Shown: positions 16,972 through 25,088 of the stretch, one piece after another
Layout of the letters: each line of letters opens with the position of its first letter
How positions within the stretch are numbered: the first letter of the stretch is position 1
Origin: CAVZCK01 sp963798805
Lineage (GTDB): Bacteria > Pseudomonadota > Alphaproteobacteria > Rhizobiales > Rhodomicrobiaceae
Assembly: GCA_963798805.1 (NCBI GenBank)
Contig: CAWCVC010000005.1
Coordinates: forward strand, 248,001-312,000
Length of the DNA stretch: 64,000 nt
Reading direction: 5' to 3'
Position numbers and translations under genes: made by a program
Notes under the pieces: generated by a model
Seen by the model: the letters and a program-made list of their open reading frames with translations, nothing else
What the model was told of the DNA's origin: nothing
Database searches by the model: none

Positions 16972-17366
16972 CGCCTCCCGGGCCCGCGCCAGACCGGACG
17001 CAGATCCCGCCGTGTCAGCGTATCCGCTGAGAGGCTCGATGTTGTCGCTGTTTGCGGATCGGCATCGAGCGCACCCTGGCGTTCAGGATTGGCGCGCCCA
17101 TTTGCATAGGGCTGCGGACGCGCGGGTGCGATACCCGATTCGCGTAACAGCTCCTCGACTAAATCGGCCGTCGATTTCAGCTTTCTCCCGATGCCCTCGA
17201 CCGCGGATGAGACCATCTGGCAGACATCCGGGTTCCGGGTGCAGAAACCGCCAATGTCCGCAACCGTACGCTGCGCCGCCGCATAAAGCTGATAGCGCTC
17301 CTGGCCATTGGTGGGAACCAGCAGGATGATGAGGAACACCCAAAAGGCAGCTTTGACAAAAGACAT
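16968..17366 (-). CDS. DUF5330-like small membrane-anchored protein
   Basis: The protein has 132 residues. One N-terminal membrane segment (FVKAAFWVFLIILLVP) is followed by a conserved-looking core with Cys residues, TVADIGGFCTRNPDVCQMVS, and a helical region (IGRKLKSTADLVEELL). This arrangement matches the small Rhizobiales proteins annotated DUF5330. The tail is low-complexity and the TAG stop lies in the terminal CTAG of the adjacent repeat, so the C-terminus may have been reshaped by the repeat. The ATG at 17366 was chosen because the signal-like helix starts right there; a longer frame reaches 17480. Function unknown. Confidence 0.65.
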   Translation of the reverse strand: MSFVKAAFWVFLIILLVPTNGQERYQLYAAAQRTVADIGGFCTRNPDVCQMVSSAVEGIGRKLKSTADLVEELLRESGIAPARPQPYANGRANPERQGALDADPQTATTSSLSADTLTRRDLRPVWRGPGRR

Positions 17367-17602
17367 GACGCCGCTCTGAAGACCCGCACAAACTTGCAAC
17401 CGGTCTAGCAGAGCATTCCAAAAAAAACGCAAATCCCACCGTTCAACTTTTCTGATAATGCTCACGGCCGGGCGGCGCACATCTCCATTTGCCGCTTCCG
17501 GCCCGATTTCAACCTCTTCAATATGACGGTAGCGTTAAGCAAGTCTTTACGGTTTGTGAGTTTATTTGATGAGGATTTGCGAGTTTTCTTTACGCTGTTG
17601 GC

Positions 17603-18316
17603 ATGACACCCTTTCGGATGCGGCTGTTCGTTGTTGTGTTCCTGGCTCTGGCAACAGCGATTTCCGTCAACGCCCTTTATCTGCAGGATGCGCCGCGCTT
17701 TGCGGGGACAGCCGTCAGCACGCTTGCGCCCGAAGCGGGCGTCCGCAGCGCCTCCTCGACCGCCTCGTTGCCGAAAAAAGATACCTCTGCATTGCCGTCC
17801 GCGACGGCGGAAGACCGGAATGGACGTGAGGCGGCTCAAGCCGCGGCGGCACATCGGGGCGGGGCCGTGCAGCCGGTTCCGGAAAAGCTGGTGAGAGCGA
17901 TTCAGCGCGAACTCGACGAGCGAGGCTACGCCGCCGGACGTGAGACCGGCAATCTCTATATGGCGACGCGGACCGCAATCATCGCCTATGAGTTCGATCA
18001 GCATATGCCGCTCACCGGTGAGCCGAGCGAGTCGATCTTGAAGTCGCTCATCTTCGGTCGGCCCGGCGGCGAAGCCGGTCCCGGGTCCGAGGAGCGTTTC
18101 GAGAGGCGGCGTGACCTCGTCGCCGCTGTCCAGGACACGCTCGCGCGGCTGGGCTATAGCTCCGGCCCCATCGACGGCCATCTCGACGCCAGGACGCGCG
18201 ATGCCATCCGCCGATTCGAAGCCGACCGGAACCTCAGGACGGGCGGGCGACTGACCGAGCGAGTGCTTTTGGAGATCGTGACCGTCACGGGCAAGCCCCT
18301 CAATGCTGATGGCTGA
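17603..18316 (+). CDS. Secreted or membrane-anchored protein with two peptidoglycan-binding domains
   Basis: The protein has 237 residues. An N-terminal hydrophobic segment (MRLFVVVFLALATAISVNAL) acts as signal or anchor, followed by a variable Ala/Ser-rich linker (about 40-95). Two PG_binding_1-type modules follow: residues about 97-150 (LVRAIQRELDERGYAAG then TAIIAYEFDQHMPLTGEPSE) and about 170-230 (VAAVQDTLARLGYSSGPIDG then ARTRDAIRRFEADRN). Such proteins bind the cell wall and often tether or target envelope enzymes; no catalytic domain is present. It diverges from the DUF5330-like gene. No strong ribosome-binding site is visible, and an internal ATG (codon 6) is an alternative start. Confidence 0.85.
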   Translation: MTPFRMRLFVVVFLALATAISVNALYLQDAPRFAGTAVSTLAPEAGVRSASSTASLPKKDTSALPSATAEDRNGREAAQAAAAHRGGAVQPVPEKLVRAIQRELDERGYAAGRETGNLYMATRTAIIAYEFDQHMPLTGEPSESILKSLIFGRPGGEAGPGSEERFERRRDLVAAVQDTLARLGYSSGPIDGHLDARTRDAIRRFEADRNLRTGGRLTERVLLEIVTVTGKPLNADG

Positions 18317-18369
18317 AGGCGCATACGGCTGGCGGGCGTCCGATCGGCCCAGGCAAATCGAAGGCGATC

Positions 18370-18756
18370 TTACGGCCTGATATCTTGCGGTGAAATGATC
18401 ACGATTGGAGGCACATCGACGATTGCCGGAATCCCGAGTTGCGCCAGAAGCTCCGCAGTTGCCGGGTTCGGCGCTTGGATCAGCACGCTTGCCAGATCGC
18501 GCTCCGCGAAAATGCGCCGCTTGCAGTTCGCGACTGCGGCTCGACTGGCCGGCGAAGCTTTGTCGGGGCTAAAATCAGCAAGGGTGCGTCGGCTAGAGGC
18601 GGAAAAGCCGGCTGGTATTTGCGTGAGCGCATGATCGAACGCGCCGCCGGTTTTTTGGGTATGCCGGATGCGCTTTGCGGCCCAAACATCTGAACCACTC
18701 CCAGCCAAGGCAGCCGCGAGCAGAACATAAATCAGGGCATGCCGAGCAAAGTTCAT
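18370..18756 (-). CDS. Small secreted protein of unknown function downstream of curlin genes
   Basis: The protein has 128 residues with a signal peptide (hydrophobic core ALIYVLLAAALAGSG, cleavage near VWAA). The mature part is basic, has one Cys (VANCKRRIF), and ends in PPIVIISPQDIRP. No domain is recognised. ATG 18756 has GGAG seven bases upstream; a frame to 18786 adds ten unlikely residues. It is the last gene on the curli strand, 60 bp after the second curlin stop, so it may be cotranscribed and act as an accessory of the amyloid system. It does not obviously resemble CsgC or CsgH. Confidence 0.6.
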   Translation of the reverse strand: MNFARHALIYVLLAAALAGSGSDVWAAKRIRHTQKTGGAFDHALTQIPAGFSASSRRTLADFSPDKASPASRAAVANCKRRIFAERDLASVLIQAPNPATAELLAQLGIPAIVDVPPIVIISPQDIRP

Positions 18757-18816
18757 CGCACACTCCGTTGACCTAGCCCGCCGCAAAATACGATGACGTG
18801 ACTGATCCGGAGCAGG

Positions 18817-19536
18817 TCAGAACTGCTTGATCGTCACTCCACCGCCCGAGCCGAACTGCTCCACCATCAGCCCGCTTGGAGCACCTGACTGGTCGATCGA
18901 CCAATGATTATTGTCACCATACTGATTAAGGATCGCTTTCTGGCCCGTATCCGATTGCGTGATATCACCGCTATTGCCGTTCCCGTCCTGCACAATATCC
19001 GCTTCGTGACCGGCACCGGTTTGATCGATCTTCGCGCTATTGGCGTCGCCCGTCTGCGTTACGGACGCAGAATTCTTATCAACAAGCCCGGAGGCGACGA
19101 TCTGCTGTTTGATCATGGTCGAATTTCCCTGCCCCTGCTGGCTGATATTGGCGAGATTGGCGCCGGCTTCGCCTAGCTGGGCGATGGCGGCGGTGTTGCC
19201 GGAGCCCGACTGAGCGATCGCCGCCTCGTTGTCGTTCGACGTGCCGTCCTGCGAGATCGCGGCGCCGTTCCCGTCGCCGTTCTGCTGAATCTGGGCCCGA
19301 TTCGCGCCGCCAGTGCCTTTCTGCGAAACGTCGGCGCCGTTCCCGTCGCCGTTTTGGCCGATTGAGGCCTGATTATTGGCGCTGGAGCCCGATTGGTCGA
19401 CATCCACGATCTGGTCGGCGCCGATCTGCTCGATAGAAACCGTATTTTGCGAGGAGTCGGCCAGGGCGCCATGGATCGGCGCAAGAGCGAATGCGGTCAA
19501 AAGCGAAAAAAGAAATGTCCTCATAAGCCGGCCCAT
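18817..19536 (-). CDS. Curlin-repeat amyloid subunit (CsgA/CsgB-like)
   Basis: The protein has 239 residues: a signal peptide (cleavage after GALA), then about ten imperfect repeats of 18-23 residues with the spaced Gln/Asn/Gly pattern of curlins, e.g. NTVSIEQIGADQIVDVDQSG, NQASIGQNGDGNGADVSQKG and NEAAIAQSGSGNTAAIAQLG. Curlin repeats fold as beta-solenoid strands that polymerise into extracellular curli fibres. It ends with TIKQF, close to typical curlin ends. MGRL at 19536 is the chosen start; MRTF (19524) is possible. It lies 67 bp downstream of the other curlin gene, probably in one transcript. Which subunit is major and which is nucleator cannot be told. Confidence 0.88.
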   Translation of the reverse strand: MGRLMRTFLFSLLTAFALAPIHGALADSSQNTVSIEQIGADQIVDVDQSGSSANNQASIGQNGDGNGADVSQKGTGGANRAQIQQNGDGNGAAISQDGTSNDNEAAIAQSGSGNTAAIAQLGEAGANLANISQQGQGNSTMIKQQIVASGLVDKNSASVTQTGDANSAKIDQTGAGHEADIVQDGNGNSGDITQSDTGQKAILNQYGDNNHWSIDQSGAPSGLMVEQFGSGGGVTIKQF

Positions 19537-19603
19537 AATCTGCGATTCACCTTTCGCACAAGGCAACAGGGACAACCGAAAGGGCTGCCCCTGATTGACG
19601 TGC

Positions 19604-20122
19604 TCAGTTTTGTGTAACGGTTGCCGTGAGACCGGCGCCGCTTTGGCTCACGGACGCGCCATTGGTATTGCCGGTACCGCCCTGGGAGATGGTCGCGGTA
19701 TTCAGAGCACCCGTGCCGGTCTGAATGACGGTGGCTGTGTTGTTGTTCGTCGTGCCGTTCTGCAGGACTTCTGTGTCGTTGTTCATGCCATTCTGGGTGA
19801 CGTCGAGCAGGTTGACCGTTCCCGCAGCGCCATGCTGGTCGACGTTGAGCAGTTGATCGGTGTCGTCCTGGGTGATGTTGGCTGTGTTCTGGGTGGTATC
19901 GCCGCCCTGATGGATCGTGGCACTCAGATTGTTGCCGGAGACCGAGACGCCCTGGTCGAGATTCACCGAGCTGATGTTGCCGCTGCCGTCCTGCGTGACG
20001 GTCGCAGAGACGCCGGTGCCGATCTGATCGATGCTCGACGAATTGTTGTTGCCATCGGCGAAGGCCGGGGATGCCATCAGCAATGCGAAGGCAGAAGCAA
20101 TTAGAAATGTGCTTTTTTTCAT
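19604..20122 (-). CDS. Curlin-repeat amyloid subunit (CsgA/CsgB-like)
   Basis: The protein has 172 residues. It starts MKKSTFLIASAFALLMASPA, a clear Sec signal cleaved near AFA-D, then about seven to eight curlin-type repeats rich in Asn, Gln, Thr and Gly (SSSIDQIGTGVSATVTQDG, NTANITQDDTDQLLNVDQHG, NTATISQGGTGNTNGASVSQ). The start has GGAGAA seven bases upstream. It is the first curlin gene on this strand, separated by 209 bp from csgG upstream, so a separate promoter is likely in 20123-20331. Export would go through the CsgG pore encoded upstream. Confidence 0.88.
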   Translation of the reverse strand: MKKSTFLIASAFALLMASPAFADGNNNSSSIDQIGTGVSATVTQDGSGNISSVNLDQGVSVSGNNLSATIHQGGDTTQNTANITQDDTDQLLNVDQHGAAGTVNLLDVTQNGMNNDTEVLQNGTTNNNTATVIQTGTGALNTATISQGGTGNTNGASVSQSGAGLTATVTQN

Positions 20123-20331
20123 TTGATTCTCCAAATGTGAGATATTGTACAAACGATACGCTATGGCTTTGGGCCCGTTCGGCCCACTCGGTACTAAGAG
20201 GCAGAGCAGCCCGGCATAGCGCCGGAATACTCTGACTCCCCTTTCATCACCTTTCGGCGAGAAACGACGCGAGAGCGGATCTCGCCGCCCTCCTTCGAGA
20301 CTTCATTTCTACCCAACGCCTGCCTCTCAGA

Positions 20332-21573
20332 TCATCTGCTGGTGCTCACGTGGCCGAATCTTTCCTCGACTTCAGCGATCGATGTTGCCCATCGATTGCC
20401 CGTGGGGGGATGATCACCTGCTGCTCTGCGAATCGCCGGGGGCCGCTCCGGCAGCGGCGGTACCGCAACCAGCGATGTCTTCCATTGCTGTTCAGAGTTC
20501 ATGGATGCGGCTCCCTTGGCCGGCGCAGCAGTGCTGGCGCTCCTGCGTGAGCTGCTGCCCGACTTCTCAGCTGGCGCTTCGCCCCTTTCGGGGAGCGCGG
20601 CGGTCACCGCCGCCGCCGGCTGCGCAGAAGCGGTTTTCGTTGCCGGCTCTGCCGGAGAGCCCGGCTGCGACGCAGCGATTTTTTCCGCCGCAGCGACCGA
20701 CGCGGCGCCCTCCTCCTCGGCCCGGTATTTCTCGATCAGCCTCGACTGGGCTTTCTTATCCGCAAAGGACCAGATATTGAGTTCCGCGCCTTGGACCACC
20801 ATGGCGTAGACCGCCTTCTCGATCGCCTGCTGAACCGCGAGCTGATCCGGCTCGTTCTTGGTAAAGCCAGCTTCGGCCTCCAGGATCTTGTCGATGGAGA
20901 TATATTTGAAAACGTCTCCCTCCAGGAGGACCGACGCAATCGTCTTGTGCGTCGTCACCGACGCCAATACCTCGCCCGTCTTCGTGCTGACCGCCCGGAG
21001 GTACACCGTAATCGTGTCGAGCCGGTATTTGACGTCTCCGCCAATGCCCAAAAGCCGCGCTCCGAGCCCTCCGGTCTGGAGGTTCGAGTCATAACCAATG
21101 ATGCCGCCTTCGAAGATGATGCCGGCGAATAGCAGGGGCGGCAGAGCTTTCGGGTTGATCTTCTTCTCCCCCAAATACAGCATGCGCATCTGAGCAATAA
21201 TGCTGCGCTCCTTGAGGAGGTTGTCGATCCTCTCGCGCTCGACAACGGTGAACCAGCTTCCGTTTCCGACATCCTGCAAGGCCTTCACGAGCACTGAGCC
21301 GGCGCCCTGTGTGACAGCCTTCGACAGCGTCTGCACCGAATCCACGGGTTTGAACTGTCCGGTCTGATCCGTGAAGCTGTAGACGGCGGCGACGACCTTT
21401 TGCGATGGCTGCGGCAGATCCCTCAGGCTCTGATTGGTTTCGGTTATCGGATTCAGAACCGGCGGGAGAAGCCCTGGCGAAAGCTGGTCTTGGGCAACTT
21501 CCTTGGCGCACCCTGCCAATGACAGTAGCGCGGCGGCTGCGCCAACCCTGCAAAGCTTAGCGATCTCGTGCAT
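20332..21573 (-). CDS. csgG: Curli secretion channel CsgG with long C-terminal extension
   Basis: The protein has 413 residues against about 277 in Escherichia coli. It is a lipoprotein (lipobox LAGC, Cys 22). The CsgG core follows: QKVVAAVYSFTDQTGQFKP, WFTVVERERIDNLLKERSI, GGIIGYDSNLQTGGLGARLL and the C-terminal core VQGAELNIWSF. CsgG forms the nonameric outer-membrane pore that exports curlins. After about residue 275 there is an Ala/Pro/Ser-rich extension of some 135 residues (EKIAASQPGSPAEPATKTAS and so on), which is unusual. It lies 110 bp downstream of csgF on the same strand. Confidence 0.92.
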   Translation of the reverse strand: MHEIAKLCRVGAAAALLSLAGCAKEVAQDQLSPGLLPPVLNPITETNQSLRDLPQPSQKVVAAVYSFTDQTGQFKPVDSVQTLSKAVTQGAGSVLVKALQDVGNGSWFTVVERERIDNLLKERSIIAQMRMLYLGEKKINPKALPPLLFAGIIFEGGIIGYDSNLQTGGLGARLLGIGGDVKYRLDTITVYLRAVSTKTGEVLASVTTHKTIASVLLEGDVFKYISIDKILEAEAGFTKNEPDQLAVQQAIEKAVYAMVVQGAELNIWSFADKKAQSRLIEKYRAEEEGAASVAAAEKIAASQPGSPAEPATKTASAQPAAAVTAALPERGEAPAEKSGSSSRRSASTAAPAKGAASMNSEQQWKTSLVAVPPLPERPPAIRRAAGDHPPTGNRWATSIAEVEERFGHVSTSR

Positions 21574-21683
21574 GACCGGCTTGCCCTTTCAGGCCCCAAA
21601 CGCCTTGAAATACCGACTAAGAGAAAACCCGGCCTCTCCGCCCAAACGAAGTGCGGCAGGCCAAAAACTGACGAAGAAACCGA

Positions 21684-22097
21684 TTATGGCTGCAGGGTCG
21701 GGATCACGATGTTGGTGATCTTACCCGTTGAGAAATCCGTCACGGTGAGGTCGATTTCGGTGCCGGTGTTAAGAAAGGTGACCTGCTGGTCGTCGAAAAC
21801 GATTGTCCCGCTCGGCTGCGCGTTTGTGCCGAAGATCGCATCCGCAACCTGAGAGGCGAGCGCAGAATACAGGCGCAACTCCAACATGCTGAGAAATCGC
21901 TCGGTATTCGATTGCGTCGTCGAACTGCTGCCGCTCTGCTTGAACTGGTTCTGGCTCGCCGCAAGCCCCTGGAGATGGTTGGAGTTGAATGGATCGCCGC
22001 CAAAAGAGGGATTGATGGGTTTGTAGATCAGATCGGCGGCGGCTTCGCTGCAGAACAAAACGGACAGGGCTCCTGCTAAAATAGCTATTTTTTTCAT
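21684..22097 (-). CDS. csgF: Curli assembly protein CsgF
   Basis: The protein has 137 residues, matching CsgF length. A Sec signal (cleavage after EAAA) is followed by DLIYKPINPSFGGDPFNSNH, the hallmark N-terminal segment of CsgF that plugs into the CsgG pore, and LQGLAASQNQFKQ. The C-terminus has VTFLNTGTEIDLTVTDFSTG. CsgF is a surface-exposed adaptor that couples secretion to nucleation of the fibre. It is the first gene of the minus-strand curli set; no csgE or csgD homologue is seen next to it. The 275 bp upstream show no gene and should hold the promoter. Confidence 0.92.
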   Translation of the reverse strand: MKKIAILAGALSVLFCSEAAADLIYKPINPSFGGDPFNSNHLQGLAASQNQFKQSGSSSTTQSNTERFLSMLELRLYSALASQVADAIFGTNAQPSGTIVFDDQQVTFLNTGTEIDLTVTDFSTGKITNIVIPTLQP

Positions 22098-22372
22098 CTG
22101 ACCAGTCCAAATGCAAAATGATGGGCTTCAAAATTGAGACACTTATTCAGCGAGAATACGAAAATGGCTTGGTGCCTTACGAGGTCCCTTGCACGACCCC
22201 GGTGATATTCATGCGGAAAAGGTTGCCTATCCCTGCCAGGACAGACGGCGCTCAACTATTCGGCAATCATCGCTATCAGCCGGTCCCCATGGCGGTCAAT
22301 TGCAACCTAAGAGATCATTAACACTTAAGAGACGACCTGTGGTTGTTTTGCACCAGGTTCGACGTCGCGCGG

Positions 22373-22750
22373 TCAGACGTGCGCCATCAAAATAAAGAGC
22401 AGAATGATGAGCACGTTCATTTGCTCGGATACGGAGGCGTAGCCGAGCGGGATGCGTTGCCTATATTCGCGCACGATCTTCGTCACCGGCTTGGGCGGAG
22501 CGGCTGCGCCCACGGCCGGTCGGCCCCTGATCCATCGCCAGATCAGCACAACGCCATAGCGGGCATAGCGCAGAAGCGCGAGCGAGCCGAGGCTGAAGCT
22601 GCGATAGCGCAGGACGAAACCGAGCCAGACGGCGATTCCGACCCACAGGACGGTCGAGAGGAGGTCTCTGAGAACGAACCAGATAAGACCCCATAGAATG
22701 CTCAGGATGAAACTGACGATCGTCCAAAGGATCGAGAAAAAATCGGCCAT
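22373..22750 (-). CDS. Hypothetical membrane protein
   Basis: The protein has 125 residues with two to three hydrophobic segments: an N-terminal Trp/Ile-rich helix pair (ILWTIVSFILSILWGLIW and STVLWVGIAVWLGFVLRY), an amphipathic middle, and a short hydrophobic tail (VLIILLFILMAHV). No motif is recognised. ATG 22750 follows GGAGGGG at good spacing, supporting expression. It is 124 bp downstream of opgH on the same strand, so it might belong to the glucan operon; this is positional inference. Confidence 0.65.
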   Translation of the reverse strand: MADFFSILWTIVSFILSILWGLIWFVLRDLLSTVLWVGIAVWLGFVLRYRSFSLGSLALLRYARYGVVLIWRWIRGRPAVGAAAPPKPVTKIVREYRQRIPLGYASVSEQMNVLIILLFILMAHV

Positions 22751-22874
22751 GGGCGCGCCCCTCCATTGGGCAACGAGGCTGCCGCCTCAGCGCCGCTCGG
22801 CCCTCGCAGGCGAATGTCTGGATCCAGCCTTGCCGAGTGGCAGCGGACGGGCTGCCCCCGGCGTTTCGGCCCGC

Positions 22875-25077
22875 CTAGCGCGGATCAGCGTGAACCGCGC
22901 TTTCGACCGCTTTCGAGCCGTTGGAGGCCTGCATATAGGGAACGATCATCGCTTCGAGGCGGGCGAGGCTTTCCGGATCGGACAACAGAGCAGCCTTTTC
23001 ATTCGGCTTCAAAAGCCGCAGCAGTTCCGGAAGATCGGCAGAAATTTCGAGCTTGGCGCGTCCGACGGCAAGACTCGGCGAAATCCGTGCCTCGCGGGTC
23101 ACCGGCTGAAGCTCGATAAGCTGGCGGTGCAGATGGCGAAGCTGCGGGTCCTGCGCGAGTTGAGAGATCGCTTCGTGTTTCGAGAAATCCCGCGCAAGCA
23201 GTTCGGCGTGGCGGCGCGCGGAAATCAGGATTGCCGGCGGCTGTCGTTCCTCGGGAATGACGAAGATGCCGAGAGCTTTGAAGCGCTCGCCCCATTTGCG
23301 GGTCGCCGAGGCGACCGAAAGCGGCCCGGAAAAGGCGAGACCCAGCGTCGCCGGCAGCAGCCACAGAAACAGCGGCAGAGACATCGAGAAGGTGAAGATG
23401 CCGAGCCCGATGCCGAGCGCCATGTGCAGGAGATGGTAGCGCATCACCCAGCTCACCGGCAGCGAGCCGTCGTCCCGCCGCTGCGGGTTCCAGCCGCTGT
23501 CGCGGCCGCGAATGATGTCGAAGATGGCCGCCGACTGCACGATCATCATCACATGGGCGACAAGCGAGGACAGGATCGTCTCCATCACGACGCCGCTGAC
23601 CAGCCCCCAGAACTCCGCCGAAGCCGCGCCGTTTCGCGCCGTTGAACAGCGCGACCAGAAAGCTGAACAGCTTAGGCAGCAAAAGGAGCGCTAGTGTCCA
23701 GAACAGCAGGCTGAGGGCGCGCTCGCTGTCCTGCATCGGCCATGTGGGGAATAGCGTCTGATCGCCGCCGAAATAGATCGGTTTCGCGGTGAGTTGCTGG
23801 ACGGTGAGCATCAGGGCGGTGACGAGGAAGATCAGCCAGATCAGCGCCGAGACATAGGCCATGATGCCCATGGCCAGATGGACGCGGCTCATCGGCCGCA
23901 AGCCCTTGGCGCCGAGGATCATGCTGTGCTGCAGGTTGCCCTGGCACCAGCGGCGGTCGCGCGTGGCGAAGTCGATCAGGCTCGGGGGAGTTTCCTCATA
24001 GGAGCCCTTCAGCTCCGGAACCATGCAAACGCGCCAGCCGGCCCTGCACATTAGCGCCGCTTCGACGAAATCGTGGCTGAGGATCTGCCCCCCGAAGGGC
24101 GGAGAGCCGGGGAGAAGCGGCAGGCCGGCCAATTCCATGAAAGCCCGCACACGGATAATGGCGTTATGTCCCCAGAAATTGCCGGTGCCGCGATGCCAGA
24201 AGGCGAGACCGGTCGCCATGACCGGACCATAGACACCCCCGGCGAATTGCTGCATGCGGGCAAAGAGTGTGTTGCGTCCGATGGTGGCGGGAACGGTCTG
24301 GATCAGCCCCGCGCCCGGCATGCGGTCCATGCAATGGGCAAGCTTGACCAGCGAGTAGCCGGTCATCAGGCTGTCGGCGTCGAGAACGATCATGTAGTCG
24401 TAGGCGGGGCCCCAGCGGCGGCACCAATCGGCGATATTGCCGGCCTTCTTGCCCGTGTTTGTGGCGCGTCGCCGATAGTAGAGGCGGGGTCCGGTGCCGG
24501 GGCGCGAACGGGCGGCATTGAAAGCCGCCTCCTCATGCACCCAGATATCCGGATCGGTAGTATCGGAGAGGATGAAGACGTCGAAGCTTTCGCCATGTCC
24601 GGAGGTCTCCAGCTCCTTCATGGTGGCGAGCGCCATGCCGAAAATCCGCTCGGGCAATTCATTGTATGTGGCGACGAGAATGGCTGTCCGGCCCTCAGGC
24701 AGAGCCTTGGCTTCCTCGTCGGTCGGGATGGGTACGATAGACTTTTTGAGCCCGAGGACGAAGACGAGAAAACCCGAAAGTGCCGTCATGAAAGAGAGAG
24801 ACAGCCAGGCAATATTGAGCACGAAAAGGCCGATCAGGACGAGTTCGAGCTCGGCATAGCCGCCGACCGCAAAGACCAGACACAATTCGCGCGTTAGGTA
24901 GGCCGTCAGCAGCGCGGTGCCGAGAAATACGAAGATCCGCCGCAACACAGCCCTTTTGTCCAGGCGCACGTCACGCCGGCTTCTCTGGTCAAAGCGCCAC
25001 AGATCCTGCTGCGGAAACTTCTCGACCGAGATTTCAACCGGTAAGGGCGCCTCAAATGCTGTGTTGGTGTCCTGCAT
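22875..25077 (-). pseudogene. opgH: Glucan biosynthesis glucosyltransferase OpgH (MdoH), frameshifted near the C-terminus
   Basis: The membrane glucosyltransferase that builds the osmoregulated periplasmic glucan backbone. From ATG 25077 the frame encodes membrane helices, then the GT-A core: TAILVATYNELPERIFGMAL, ILSDTTDPDIWVHEE, MIVLDADSLMTGYSLVKLAH, then HDFVEAALMCRAGW and RRWCQGNLQHSMIL (the QxxRW-type acceptor region). Near 23612-23625 the frame breaks; the remaining 240 or so residues (ETILSSLVAHVMMIVQSAAI on to the stop at 22875) continue in another frame. Removing one base in the GGCGGAG run restores the family sequence. Most other regions look well conserved, so a sequence error is plausible. 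opgG lies 11 bp upstream. The start at 25077 avoids overlap with opgG. Confidence 0.8.
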
Positions 25078-25088
25078 AGGGTTGAGCC

